This document shows, one piece after another, positions 1 to 7,505 of a stretch of 41,335 bases of DNA. Position 1 is the first letter of the stretch, and every line of letters begins with the position of its first letter. A model generated the notes under the pieces. That model was given only the letters and a program-made list of their open reading frames with translations. It did not search any database and was not told where the DNA came from. The stretch lies in assembly GCA_002491115.1 (NCBI GenBank), contig DKVI01000111.1, forward strand, positions 1 through 41,335. Direction: 5' to 3'. Position numbers and translations under genes: made by a program. This stretch comes from Lachnospiraceae bacterium UBA7182. GTDB taxonomy: Bacteria > Bacillota > Clostridia > Lachnospirales > Lachnospiraceae.

Positions 1-270
1 TAATCTTCTGCATGGAATTCCGTACGCGGATAACTGAGGTACAAAGTATGTGTAAAATGTCCCCTGGTTTAACGCTTTATACCCATGCGCCATGGACCAT
101 TCGGCAGTTGTGACAGGTGTTACGTTTTTATCTTTCAGCGAGGCAATTACCATAGCGGCAGAAGCAGGGCCGCATCCGGATGTGCCGATTGTCTTTTTTT
201 CTCCTTTTGCGGAATAATTATGGTTTTTCCAGCGGGAATCAGTCTGTAAATAACTGATCGGTCTGTTCAT
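1..270 (-). CDS. C39-like peptidase/phage lysin, N-terminal part
   Basis: This is the first 90 codons of a gene that runs off the left edge of the window. It starts with an aromatic-rich segment (PISYLQTDSRW) followed by the catalytic-Cys signature TSGCGPASAAM near residues 34-44. This is the N-terminal pattern of papain-fold C39-like peptidases, which in Firmicute phages commonly serve as endolysins or cell-wall amidases. There is no signal peptide, as expected for a lysin released by a holin. The start codon overlaps the stop of the holin gene (ATGA), so the two are translationally coupled. The catalytic His and Asp would lie outside the window, so the exact bond cleaved cannot be judged. 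Family assignment is fairly secure; the lysin role is inferred from the holin next to it. Confidence 0.75.
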   Translation of the reverse strand, partial: MNRPISYLQTDSRWKNHNYSAKGEKKTIGTSGCGPASAAMVIASLKDKNVTPVTTAEWSMAHGYKALNQGTFYTYFVPQLSAYGIPCRRL

Positions 271-581
271 AGAATTCCCTCCTTTATTTCTCTGACAGTT
301 GCTTCAATCAGTACATGCAGTTGTTCTTCGGTGATGACGGTTTTTCTGGAGTTCAGCATATTGTTCAGAAATGCAGTGACATATGCCTTTTTGTCTTCGC
401 CATGTCCGGTTCCTTCCCAAAGCATTTCTGCTGTTTTAACCGCTAAAGCGGCCCATTCTTTATACTGGTTTAATTTTTCTTTTTCCGTGGTTGCTTTTAT
501 ATAAGGGATGATAAAATATGTAATGACTGCTCCCAGCACGGGGATAATGGTTTGAATAACCTGAAATAAATGTTCGTTCAT
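267..581 (-). CDS. Phage holin, LL-H family
   Basis: A 104-residue protein with one hydrophobic N-terminal segment (about residues 5-26, VIQTIIPVLGAVITYFIIPY) followed by a charged, helical C-terminal part containing the typical aromatic/Ala stretch (KEWAALAVKTAEML). This layout matches LL-H-type holins, which form membrane lesions that let the lysin reach the cell wall at the end of a phage lytic cycle. An upstream in-frame TTG at 602 exists, but it overlaps the previous gene. The ATG at 581 lies one base after that gene's stop codon and is preferred. The gene overlaps the C39-like lysin start by four bases. Holin plus lysin is the classical lysis cassette. Confidence 0.8.
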   Translation of the reverse strand: MNEHLFQVIQTIIPVLGAVITYFIIPYIKATTEKEKLNQYKEWAALAVKTAEMLWEGTGHGEDKKAYVTAFLNNMLNSRKTVITEEQLHVLIEATVREIKEGIL

Positions 582-582
582 A

Positions 583-954
583 TCAATCAGTCTCACTTTC
601 AATCTCTTTGTTTATTTTATCTATGGCTTCATAAATGTTGATTTCGCCGTTTTCGTCAGCGTAATTTTGTAATTCCGCTTCCGTTTCTCTTTGTACCTGT
701 GTAAGAGGCTTTTTCTTTAACATTTTAATCTCTTCTTTAGACAGATCGGTACGATCCGGAAGTGTATCGACAGGTTCGCCGTTTTTCCGCGCTTTTAAGA
801 CTTCCTCCATATATAAATGGTAATGCTCTTTACAGCAGGCCATAGATTTCCAGTTTTCAGTGGCGGCGCAGTATCCGCAGCTATAGTAATGTTTTCTGCC
901 GCCGTCTTTCCCTAAGCTGCATTTAGAGTATTTGCAGATTGTATTTGCTTTCAT
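583..954 (-). CDS. Small Cys-rich phage protein, function unknown
   Basis: A 123-residue protein with many potential metal ligands in its first third (C7, C12, C26, C29, C40, C41, H44, H46), including a CGYC pair, followed by a charged, Glu/Lys-rich helical tail. This suggests a small zinc-binding module. I do not recognise the family. The start is well supported by an AGGAGG-type site immediately upstream (positions 959-964). It is transcribed from the structural gene toward the lysis genes. A terminator hairpin sits directly in front of its ribosome binding site, so its expression must come from read-through or from a compact promoter. It could be a virion component or a host-interaction factor; nothing in the sequence decides this. 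Confidence 0.7.
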   Translation of the reverse strand: MKANTICKYSKCSLGKDGGRKHYYSCGYCAATENWKSMACCKEHYHLYMEEVLKARKNGEPVDTLPDRTDLSKEEIKMLKKKPLTQVQRETEAELQNYADENGEINIYEAIDKINKEIESETD

Positions 955-963
955 GGTCCTCCT

Positions 964-999
964 AAGAAAACAGTCCGGGATAAATGTCCCGGACTGTTT
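964..999 (-). terminator. Rho-independent terminator after structural gene
   Basis: A perfect 13-bp inverted repeat (968-980 with 987-999, six-base loop). The stem contains CAGTCCGGGA/TCCCGGACTG and runs into TTTTC on the minus strand. It lies just past the stop codon of the structural gene and abuts the ribosome binding site of the next gene. Confidence 0.85.
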
Positions 1000-1014
1000 A
1001 TAGATTGAATCTGA

Positions 1015-1833
1015 TTACAGTAATGTGGCGTCATCCTCGTCGAAGACGATGAAATCCCATAAGCGTTTGGTCGCGCTGCTTCCGCACCCGCCGGAAAGGG
1101 CTTCAAATTCCATATTCTGTACGGACGGATCGTTGCCAAAGGACAGCTCGAAGTTTCCGGAAGCTTTGGCCTTCGGATAGACGATTTTGGCGTAGTAGCT
1201 CCTATCTGTGCAGATATCTTTTGCGAAGCAATCGGCAATTAACATACCGGTGGCGGAGAACTTGTCCTCATCATTGCTGATTTTCCTGGCGTCGGTCACT
1301 TCAATATCATAAAATGCGTAGACGATTTCACCTGCCGCAAATACGCCTGTGGGAAGCGTGATCTTCTTGGCAGTGGGATCGTATTTGAAGGTGTCCGCAG
1401 TTGCATTGGCTCCGATGGCGTATGGTTTACCAACGGTTCCGTCGCTGTTCCTTTTATAGATATACGGAATTTCATTGCCGACCTCTCCGATGGGTTTGAT
1501 GGCAACATCCACGCTGACGCCGTCTTTTGTGGTGAACAGGAAGAAATGTTTTGGTACGACGGTGGTCCCTTTGACAACTTCGGAACCTACCTGCATAGCC
1601 ATGACGCCGTCTACAATAGACCCGTTTGTCGCAGTGATGCGGCTTGCTTTATTTCTGTCGGCGGAACCGATTTTTACGCCGTTTTTACCGGTGGCGTAGA
1701 CTGTTTCCTGCTCATTGGTCATTGTTGCCTCCTGTAAATCATCTACGACAAACTGGCAGGTGCCGTTGGCAAGATCAAAAAAGCTTAAACGCTCCATATT
1801 CTGAATAATATATTTGTTAGAATTAACACTCAT
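1015..1833 (-). CDS. Putative phage virion structural protein (tail-tube-like)
   Basis: A 272-residue soluble protein rich in beta-strand-forming residues and short Gly/Asn turns. It has a segment (VYATGKNGVKIGSADRNKA, about residues 45-63) followed by TATNGSIVDGVMAMQVGSEV-like text, which I associate with major structural or tail-tube-like proteins of Clostridia phages. The C-terminal part (about 185-272) looks like a second beta domain. No enzyme motif is visible. It is the only gene here bracketed by strong terminators on both sides (1863-1887 and 964-999), which fits a highly expressed single-gene transcript as expected of a major virion protein. A clean TAAAGGAGGATAAATAA leader precedes the ATG. 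Capsid versus tail tube cannot be settled from sequence alone. Confidence 0.6.
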   Translation of the reverse strand: MSVNSNKYIIQNMERLSFFDLANGTCQFVVDDLQEATMTNEQETVYATGKNGVKIGSADRNKASRITATNGSIVDGVMAMQVGSEVVKGTTVVPKHFFLFTTKDGVSVDVAIKPIGEVGNEIPYIYKRNSDGTVGKPYAIGANATADTFKYDPTAKKITLPTGVFAAGEIVYAFYDIEVTDARKISNDEDKFSATGMLIADCFAKDICTDRSYYAKIVYPKAKASGNFELSFGNDPSVQNMEFEALSGGCGSSATKRLWDFIVFDEDDATLL

Positions 1834-1862
1834 TTATTTATCCTCCTTTAAAAGTGTGCATG

Positions 1863-1887
1863 AAAAAGGACCTACTTATGAAGGTCC
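1863..1887 (-). terminator. Rho-independent terminator overlapping upstream gene's stop
   Basis: A six-base-pair stem GGACCT/AGGTCC (1868-1873 with 1882-1887, eight-base loop) runs into TTTTT on the minus strand. It overlaps the TAG stop of the 286-codon gene and ends about 20 bases before the ribosome binding site of the structural gene. Confidence 0.75.
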
Positions 1888-2732
1888 GGAATCATGTTTA
1901 ATATATCTTTGTTTTTCATTTTTGCGGTGTCTATGACACCATGATAGATACCGGACATTACATTGTCCCGTTCTTTGTTGTGTGCAATAAAATAATAAGA
2001 TTCATACAGAAGACATAATTTCAGATCCATAACGGTAGAATAGTCATATTTGAAATTACAATTATTTACACAATACTTTATCATATTGGACAGTTGTGAT
2101 TGTTTCCGAACTTTACCAAGCGCGAGATCTTTAAGCAGTTTTTTCTGTTTTCTCCGCATTCTGTCAATGAGAAATTTTTTTGCCATTGCATTTCCTGCAT
2201 CGTATTCGACTTTCTCACTGATGAAATGCACATATCGTAAATAGGTAACGATTTTTCTGTATACAGCTTCATCGATACGAAACGCGGCATTGTTTTTGTT
2301 TTGAAGATATTTACTTCCGTTTTCCGGATTTATACATCTTGTAAATTCTGTGAAATCCAATTTTCCAAACAGGATACAAGTGTATGCAACAGGGACCTGT
2401 ATAATTGTTTCATAGAATAAATCCCAGTCGGTGATTGCCTGGTAATCTATACCCATATCAAAAAGTTCTACGGCTATGTCGTATGGTTTTCGTGTAAACA
2501 TATGAAGTGTGCTGAAATACTGGTCTTCTCCGAAATCTCTTATTTCATATACATAGGGATTAAATACGGTTATAAACTGGTTTACCTTATAATTTTCTTT
2601 GCCGACAGAGTATTTTAGTTCATCTAAGGGGATCATTTCTTGCCATAACTTCTTTCCTTTCTTTTTTGTGCTGCGCAATTTGTTTGCTGTTTCATTGTTT
2701 CGTGTTTTTAGAAATTCTACATTGTAAATCAC
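1872..2732 (-). CDS. Conserved phage protein of unknown function, doubtful start
   Basis: A 286-codon protein with no enzyme motif I recognise. Its second half has a basic helical stretch (FLIDRMRRKQKKLLKD, about residues 188-203). It is followed by a pattern (FKYDY then LCLLYESYYFI, and MSGIYHGVIDTAKM near the end) that I associate with uncharacterised proteins encoded beside structural genes in Clostridia phages. A role in tail or virion assembly is possible but unproven. The only in-frame initiation codon near the good AAGAAGG site is a GTG overlapping it (2732). The ATG at ideal spacing (2722-2720) is followed at once by TAG in another frame. A one-base loss after that ATG would explain this, so the gene may be recently damaged or mis-sequenced. 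A later in-frame Met at codon 33 is an alternative start. Confidence 0.65.
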   Translation of the reverse strand: MIYNVEFLKTRNNETANKLRSTKKKGKKLWQEMIPLDELKYSVGKENYKVNQFITVFNPYVYEIRDFGEDQYFSTLHMFTRKPYDIAVELFDMGIDYQAITDWDLFYETIIQVPVAYTCILFGKLDFTEFTRCINPENGSKYLQNKNNAAFRIDEAVYRKIVTYLRYVHFISEKVEYDAGNAMAKKFLIDRMRRKQKKLLKDLALGKVRKQSQLSNMIKYCVNNCNFKYDYSTVMDLKLCLLYESYYFIAHNKERDNVMSGIYHGVIDTAKMKNKDILNMIPDLHK

Positions 2733-2743
2733 CTTCTTTCATC

Positions 2744-2780
2744 TGTTTACCCTTTATGCCGTAAGACAAAAGGGTAAACA
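2744..2780. repeat. 12-bp perfect inverted repeat (possible operator or RNA hairpin)
   Basis: TGTTTACCCTTT at 2744-2755 is the exact reverse complement of AAAGGGTAAACA at 2769-2780, separated by 13 bases. No T-run follows on either strand, so it is not a standard terminator. It lies between the polymerase-like gene and the next gene, just upstream of the latter's ribosome binding site. Confidence 0.8.
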
Positions 2781-2852
2781 TGATTCGATATTTTTTTCTT
2801 ACCAATAGCATCCTTATGATCGGACAAGATTATAAAGGAATTATCGATAAAA

Positions 2853-5738
2853 TCAGGCCTCCAAAGATGTACGGGGGGATTTTTTTTTGGTAAAACGATA
2901 ATTGTATAGAATGATCTCTCCTTCCGGGTCTTCAATTAAATAAGTATTTATCCTGCTGTATTGTTGCAGTAATTTTGTCAGGACGTCATTCTTATAATTG
3001 AATAATATATAAAAAAGTAAATTCTTGATGGGAGCGTTTTTTTGCAGCTCCAGTTGCCACAGGAGACGGTACATGGTATGTTCGCTGATCTTCATTCGGT
3101 TTATTTCATATAATAAATCTTCCTTTGCCTGTAGAATCTGAAAGCGCTTATCTTCGGCAGTAAGGCATACATCCTGTGCGATGATCCGGATATAGGAATA
3201 AGTATTTTCCGCCATACCGATAATTTTGGCGACCTGCTTTTTTACTACTTTATCCTTGTCATAATTCTGTGGCTTAAAAATATCCGAAAGCGGTAAAAAA
3301 TTGCTTCCTTTAGATTTAGAGGCGCGGCTCTTTTCTATGCATGTATGTAAAATATCCATACTGGTGTCATATTTTTGATAGCTCCTTCTGTCTGTGTTTT
3401 TATAATTTTTTGTATCTGCAATATATCCCAGAAAGAACGGCGTCTTCTTTCGGCCGTCGTCCATGGTTAAGATTTTTTCATATTTTTTCCGTATTTTCTT
3501 TAGTTCCGCAGTGGTATCAACGGGGTATTCTTTTTTGGCTTTATCAATTTCAATATTGCTCATGACATCTAACTGGCATACATCATAATAGATTTCCTTA
3601 ATAGATTCATACTGACTTTCCGCGGATTTGCCGGATTTTGCGATCGTATCCCATAAAAGAGAATTGAGTTCCTGCGACAGATTTACGATCTCTCCGATTT
3701 TATTATTACTTGTTTTGTCATCCAAATCCGCTAAATCTTCCGTGGTATAGTGCCTTTTGGATTTGGGCGGGTGAATACTTCGTGTGGGCACCTTGAAGAG
3801 ACTGTAATTTTTTTCTGCCGCGTTGATCAGTATTTTATTATTTGTAATTAACAGGCTGTCCGAATCGTAGTCTGCACCTGAAAGTCTTTCCAGAATATTC
3901 TCGTTGATTGCGTTGATGCAGATAATCGTAGGTGTGAGATTGAAATATTTGTCAATGACCGGGCATGCGATATTATTTGTCAGTAAAATATTTCCGATGG
4001 TTACATGAGGACTTCGGCTGCCGAGAATGGTGCTTCCGTATTCATATCGGGTATTGTGTACTGCACCGACAGGTAAAACAGAGGTGCCGTAAAATTTTCC
4101 AATGGAATGCAACAGCATTTCATAAGGGTTGCCGAAGAGCGTGGCGTAGGTTCCGTCTAACAGGATATGTCCTTTTTTCATGTTTTTTACATAAGACCTG
4201 CACAAATCTTTCTTAAAATCATAATAGATTTTTGTCTGGTTAAAGTCACAGTCGTAATTAAGGAGCTTGAAGACGGTTTCTGTTTTGTCTTTCATGATAT
4301 TGTCTGTTTCGATCTTATCCGCATCGCCTTCTTTGAATTTCAGGTGATAACGCATAACGTCCACATCGGTATTAAGAAGATCAATATAATGAAGTCCATC
4401 CTGCAATACGTTCTGTAGTTCATCTTTCGATAATTGCAGGGTATTCAATAACTGGTAATGGGCCTGTACCATGCGCCCGTTGAAATAATGCGTATCTTTA
4501 TCATATTTGACAATACCAAAATAAGGGCAGATATGATCGAACCAGTCATTCAGTTTGCCGAATTTAAAGTATTTAATGCTGGACGGGGTCGTTATTATTT
4601 TAATGGTTTTTATATCGGTTGCAATGGTCCGGCCCTTGAGCTGTGATATTTTTGTTATATGATTATCCCTGAAAAATTTCTGAATGTTTGTGTTAAAGCA
4701 ACAGGATTTGAAAAATTTGTTTCGCAGTAAAAGCATTCCTTTGGAAGCATATTTTCCCATTAAAGAAATATCAATTAAAGACTGGCCATCCCAGATAGAA
4801 TTGGAGATTTCCGTTTCTTTTTCTTCTGTTTTAAGCCAACCGTCCGCGCCTGAGTCAGTACAAACAGTGGTTTCGCAAAAAGTGCTTTTCCAGTCATCTA
4901 TGATGAGAAAATTTTCGGGCTTAATATCTATGGTATCAATAATACTGCTTGTGGTTAATGATATATATGCTTCAAAAGCGGCAATATCCAAAGGTTCACC
5001 GTTTTGTATATCCAGACCGCACTGTTCAAATTTATGCATATCCGCGTATAAGCGCTCGTCAATAAACAGACATTTGCCCACCCGGGAGGAACCACTGGAT
5101 CTTTTGAATCTGCAATAATGGATTCCGTTGCATATAAAACCGTTCTGATAGCACCATTTTCGCAGCTCTTTGGCCGATTTTACTGTTTTAATCGTTCCTG
5201 TTACTTCATATGTACAGGTGTTGTCTTCTTTATTATAAACGCATGAGAAGAAAGACGGGAGGAGAGCAGGATCTACCGGATTACAGAATGGTTCATTTGT
5301 TTGAATTGCTGTTAATATTTTGTTCCCGTCCTGGTCAATATCCGTTGCGTAACCGTTTTCCAGGGAATAATCCCTTAAGTTATAACCGTTTCTGACATAA
5401 GTGTTTTTGGCTACTTTATTGAACTCTTTTACTGCGTACTTGAAAGTGACATTTATGATTTTGGAAGAATATTCTTTTCCTTTCACGATAAAGGATAAAG
5501 CATCTTTTTTTCCATAAACGTGTTTCGCGACTTCACGAAGTTCTATTAAATCTAAACTGTAGTCAAAACTGTTCATATATTTTCTTAAATTGTCTGTTCC
5601 GTCTTTTTTGGTGAGATCGTATCCATAAGGTACAGGATTCACAAAATGATTTGCTAAATATAAATCTTTACAGTCAATCGATGGTATATATAAATTCCTC
5701 CGGTTATTTGTGATTGTTTTGTGTAAATGTTCCGTCAT
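2853..5738 (-). CDS. Putative single-chain two-barrel RNA polymerase (YonO/QDE-1-like), phage-encoded
   Basis: A 961-residue protein. Residues 614-630 read ENILERLSGADYDSDSL, containing D623-Y-D625-S-D627. The three alternating Asp sit after a hydrophobic strand and the HPLVC-like element ICINAINENI. This matches the metal-binding DFDGD/DYDGD motif of the second double-psi beta-barrel of RNA polymerase beta' and of the one-chain relatives QDE-1, SPbeta YonO and crAss-like phage polymerases. An upstream RSPH motif (575-578) and GHILLDGTYATLFGNP (523-538) sit where the bridge and first-barrel elements would be. Length is close to YonO. The usual Gly of the motif is Ser here, so activity is not assured. 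The start has a clear AAAGGAG site. Near the 3' end an A9C6 run precedes an early stop; see findings. The likely role is transcription of this element's own genes. Confidence 0.6.
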   Translation of the reverse strand: MTEHLHKTITNNRRNLYIPSIDCKDLYLANHFVNPVPYGYDLTKKDGTDNLRKYMNSFDYSLDLIELREVAKHVYGKKDALSFIVKGKEYSSKIINVTFKYAVKEFNKVAKNTYVRNGYNLRDYSLENGYATDIDQDGNKILTAIQTNEPFCNPVDPALLPSFFSCVYNKEDNTCTYEVTGTIKTVKSAKELRKWCYQNGFICNGIHYCRFKRSSGSSRVGKCLFIDERLYADMHKFEQCGLDIQNGEPLDIAAFEAYISLTTSSIIDTIDIKPENFLIIDDWKSTFCETTVCTDSGADGWLKTEEKETEISNSIWDGQSLIDISLMGKYASKGMLLLRNKFFKSCCFNTNIQKFFRDNHITKISQLKGRTIATDIKTIKIITTPSSIKYFKFGKLNDWFDHICPYFGIVKYDKDTHYFNGRMVQAHYQLLNTLQLSKDELQNVLQDGLHYIDLLNTDVDVMRYHLKFKEGDADKIETDNIMKDKTETVFKLLNYDCDFNQTKIYYDFKKDLCRSYVKNMKKGHILLDGTYATLFGNPYEMLLHSIGKFYGTSVLPVGAVHNTRYEYGSTILGSRSPHVTIGNILLTNNIACPVIDKYFNLTPTIICINAINENILERLSGADYDSDSLLITNNKILINAAEKNYSLFKVPTRSIHPPKSKRHYTTEDLADLDDKTSNNKIGEIVNLSQELNSLLWDTIAKSGKSAESQYESIKEIYYDVCQLDVMSNIEIDKAKKEYPVDTTAELKKIRKKYEKILTMDDGRKKTPFFLGYIADTKNYKNTDRRSYQKYDTSMDILHTCIEKSRASKSKGSNFLPLSDIFKPQNYDKDKVVKKQVAKIIGMAENTYSYIRIIAQDVCLTAEDKRFQILQAKEDLLYEINRMKISEHTMYRLLWQLELQKNAPIKNLLFYILFNYKNDVLTKLLQQYSRINTYLIEDPEGEIILYNYRFTKKKSPRTSLEA

Positions 5739-5752
5739 TGTTTGGCTCCTTT

Positions 5753-5777
5753 CTTAAACAGGTTCCTTTGTTTTAAG
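5753..5777. repeat. Imperfect dyad upstream of the polymerase-like gene
   Basis: CTTAAACA (5753-5760) and TGTTTTAAG (5769-5777) pair with one bulged base around an eight-base spacer. It lies just upstream of the ribosome binding site of the minus-strand polymerase-like gene and could be an operator. The evidence is weak. Confidence 0.35.
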
Positions 5778-5817
5778 TTCCTGATTATTACTTCTGCATT
5801 TGGAATGGATATAATGC

Positions 5818-5846
5818 TTGATGTACAGGAAACTTTTAGTTATAAT
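5818..5846 (+). promoter_or_regulatory. Sigma-A-type promoter for the AAA ATPase/RNA-repair operon
   Basis: TTGATG (5818-5823), a 17-base spacer and a perfect TATAAT (5841-5846), about 60 bases upstream of the ATPase start codon. Confidence 0.7.
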
Positions 5847-5906
5847 GATAAAAGAACAGAAAAAACAAACGGGTTCTGATGCACAGGGACGCCGGGAGGA
5901 ATGAAA

Positions 5907-7505
5907 ATGACACGTTATTTTAATACAGAAGGAATTTGCAGGCCCAAAGAGCATTACATGGTGCGTCTCGATGACAGACTAAAGATGATCAAGGATCAAT
6001 ATGTGGACAAGGGAAAATATTTTGTCATTAACCGGGGAAGACAGTATGGCAAGACAACGACGCTTCGGGCATTGGCAGAATATTTAAAAGATGATTATAT
6101 CGTGATTTCCATGGATTTTCAGATGATGAGTACGGCGAACTTTGCGGATGAGCATATATTTTCGGCAAAATTTGCCGGTTTGATAGACCGGATATTTTCG
6201 AGGGAAAAATCGCTGTTAGAAGATGTGAATGAGGAAGATTTCCAGACATTGGTAACGATGAAAAACAGAAAAGACCTTACTATGGATGTGATGTTTGAGG
6301 GGATAAGCAGGGTATGCGAAACGGCTCAAAAACCGATCGTTCTGATGATCGACGAAGTGGATAATGCCTCCAATTATCAGGTATTTATTGATTTTCTTGC
6401 GATGCTTCGCGGGTATTATCTTAACAGGGATTACAGTCCGATCTTCCAGTCAGTGATTTTGGCGGGTGTATATGATATTAAAAATCTGAAACTGAAAATA
6501 CGTCCGGATGCGGCGCGTCAGTATAATAGCCCATGGAATATTGCGGCCAGTTTTGAGCTGGATATGAGTTTTTCCACTGATCAAATTCGGGTTATGCTAA
6601 AGGAATATGAGTCGGATCAGCATATAGGGATGCACACGGGAAGTATTGCAGAGAAGATTTGGCAGTATACATCCGGATATCCTTATCTGGTGTCTGCTAT
6701 TTGTAAAATCATGGATGAAAACCTGCCCATGCAGAAAGCGTTTGCGGACAGGAGGTATATTTGGACAGAACAGGGAGTGGAAGAAGCGGTTAAAGTCCTC
6801 TTAAATAAAAGAATAACCTTATTTGATAGTATGATTAAACATATCCATGAATATCCGGGATTAAAAGAAATGCTGTATATTATGTTGTTTAAAGGAGAGC
6901 AGGTGGCATATAACGCAGATAATCATACGATAGAACTGGCTTGTATGTTCGGGTATGTGGTGGAGAATGGAGTGTATATTCAGGTGGCAAACCGTATTTT
7001 TGAAACGCGCCTGTATAATCTTTTCCTGTCAGAAGAGGAACTGTCGAACACTATGAGTAAAATAGCAAAACAGGATAAAAGTCAGTTTATTGTGGAAGGA
7101 AAGCTGGATATGGAAAATGTGCTTCAGAAATTTGCGGAGCATTTCTCTGATATTTATGGTGAAAATGATACAAAGTTCATAGAGGAGTATGGACGTAAGT
7201 TTTTTCTGTTGTATTTAAGGCCAATTATAAATGGCACAGGAAATTATTATATTGAAGCGCAGACCCGGGATGCCGGTCGGACAGATGTGGTTGTGGATTA
7301 TGCCGGGGAGCAATTTATCATAGAGATGAAAATATGGCGGGGAAATGCCTATAATGAACGTGGAGAAAAGCAGCTTACAGAATATTTGGATTATTTTCAC
7401 CTGGATAAAGGATATATGCTGAGCTTTAACTTTAATAAGAAAAAAGAGATTGGATTAAAAACAATACGGATAAATGAAAAAGTAATCGTGGAGGCAATTG
7501 TATGA
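5907..7505 (+). CDS. AAA-like ATPase with C-terminal PD-(D/E)XK-like nuclease domain
   Basis: A 532-residue soluble protein. The Walker A-like loop is NRGRQYGKT (residues 42-50) and Walker B is VLMIDEVD (145-152), so the first half is a STAND/AAA-like NTPase of the type annotated as AAA-like domain. The C-terminal 85 residues carry E450, D460 in GRTDVVVDY and E473-M-K475 in FIIEMKIW, a plausible PD-(D/E)XK nuclease core. The ATG at 5907 is preferred to the one at 5901 because GGGAGGA directly abuts the latter. Its TGA overlaps the ATG of the RNA ligase gene, so the two are translationally coupled. Many such ATPase/nuclease proteins are orphan genes of unknown role. A link to RNA repair is suggested only by the coupling. 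Confidence 0.75.
   Translation: MTRYFNTEGICRPKEHYMVRLDDRLKMIKDQYVDKGKYFVINRGRQYGKTTTLRALAEYLKDDYIVISMDFQMMSTANFADEHIFSAKFAGLIDRIFSREKSLLEDVNEEDFQTLVTMKNRKDLTMDVMFEGISRVCETAQKPIVLMIDEVDNASNYQVFIDFLAMLRGYYLNRDYSPIFQSVILAGVYDIKNLKLKIRPDAARQYNSPWNIAASFELDMSFSTDQIRVMLKEYESDQHIGMHTGSIAEKIWQYTSGYPYLVSAICKIMDENLPMQKAFADRRYIWTEQGVEEAVKVLLNKRITLFDSMIKHIHEYPGLKEMLYIMLFKGEQVAYNADNHTIELACMFGYVVENGVYIQVANRIFETRLYNLFLSEEELSNTMSKIAKQDKSQFIVEGKLDMENVLQKFAEHFSDIYGENDTKFIEEYGRKFFLLYLRPIINGTGNYYIEAQTRDAGRTDVVVDYAGEQFIIEMKIWRGNAYNERGEKQLTEYLDYFHLDKGYMLSFNFNKKKEIGLKTIRINEKVIVEAIV

Noticed and set aside
2747..2935. A separate 62-codon gene after the polymerase-like gene
   Set aside because: It overlaps the polymerase end and has no ribosome binding site. 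It is better explained as the +1-frame continuation of that gene.
4684..5118. 144-codon open frame on the plus strand
   Set aside because: It lies inside the polymerase-like gene on the opposite strand, with no ribosome binding site and low-complexity Ser/Ile-rich translation.
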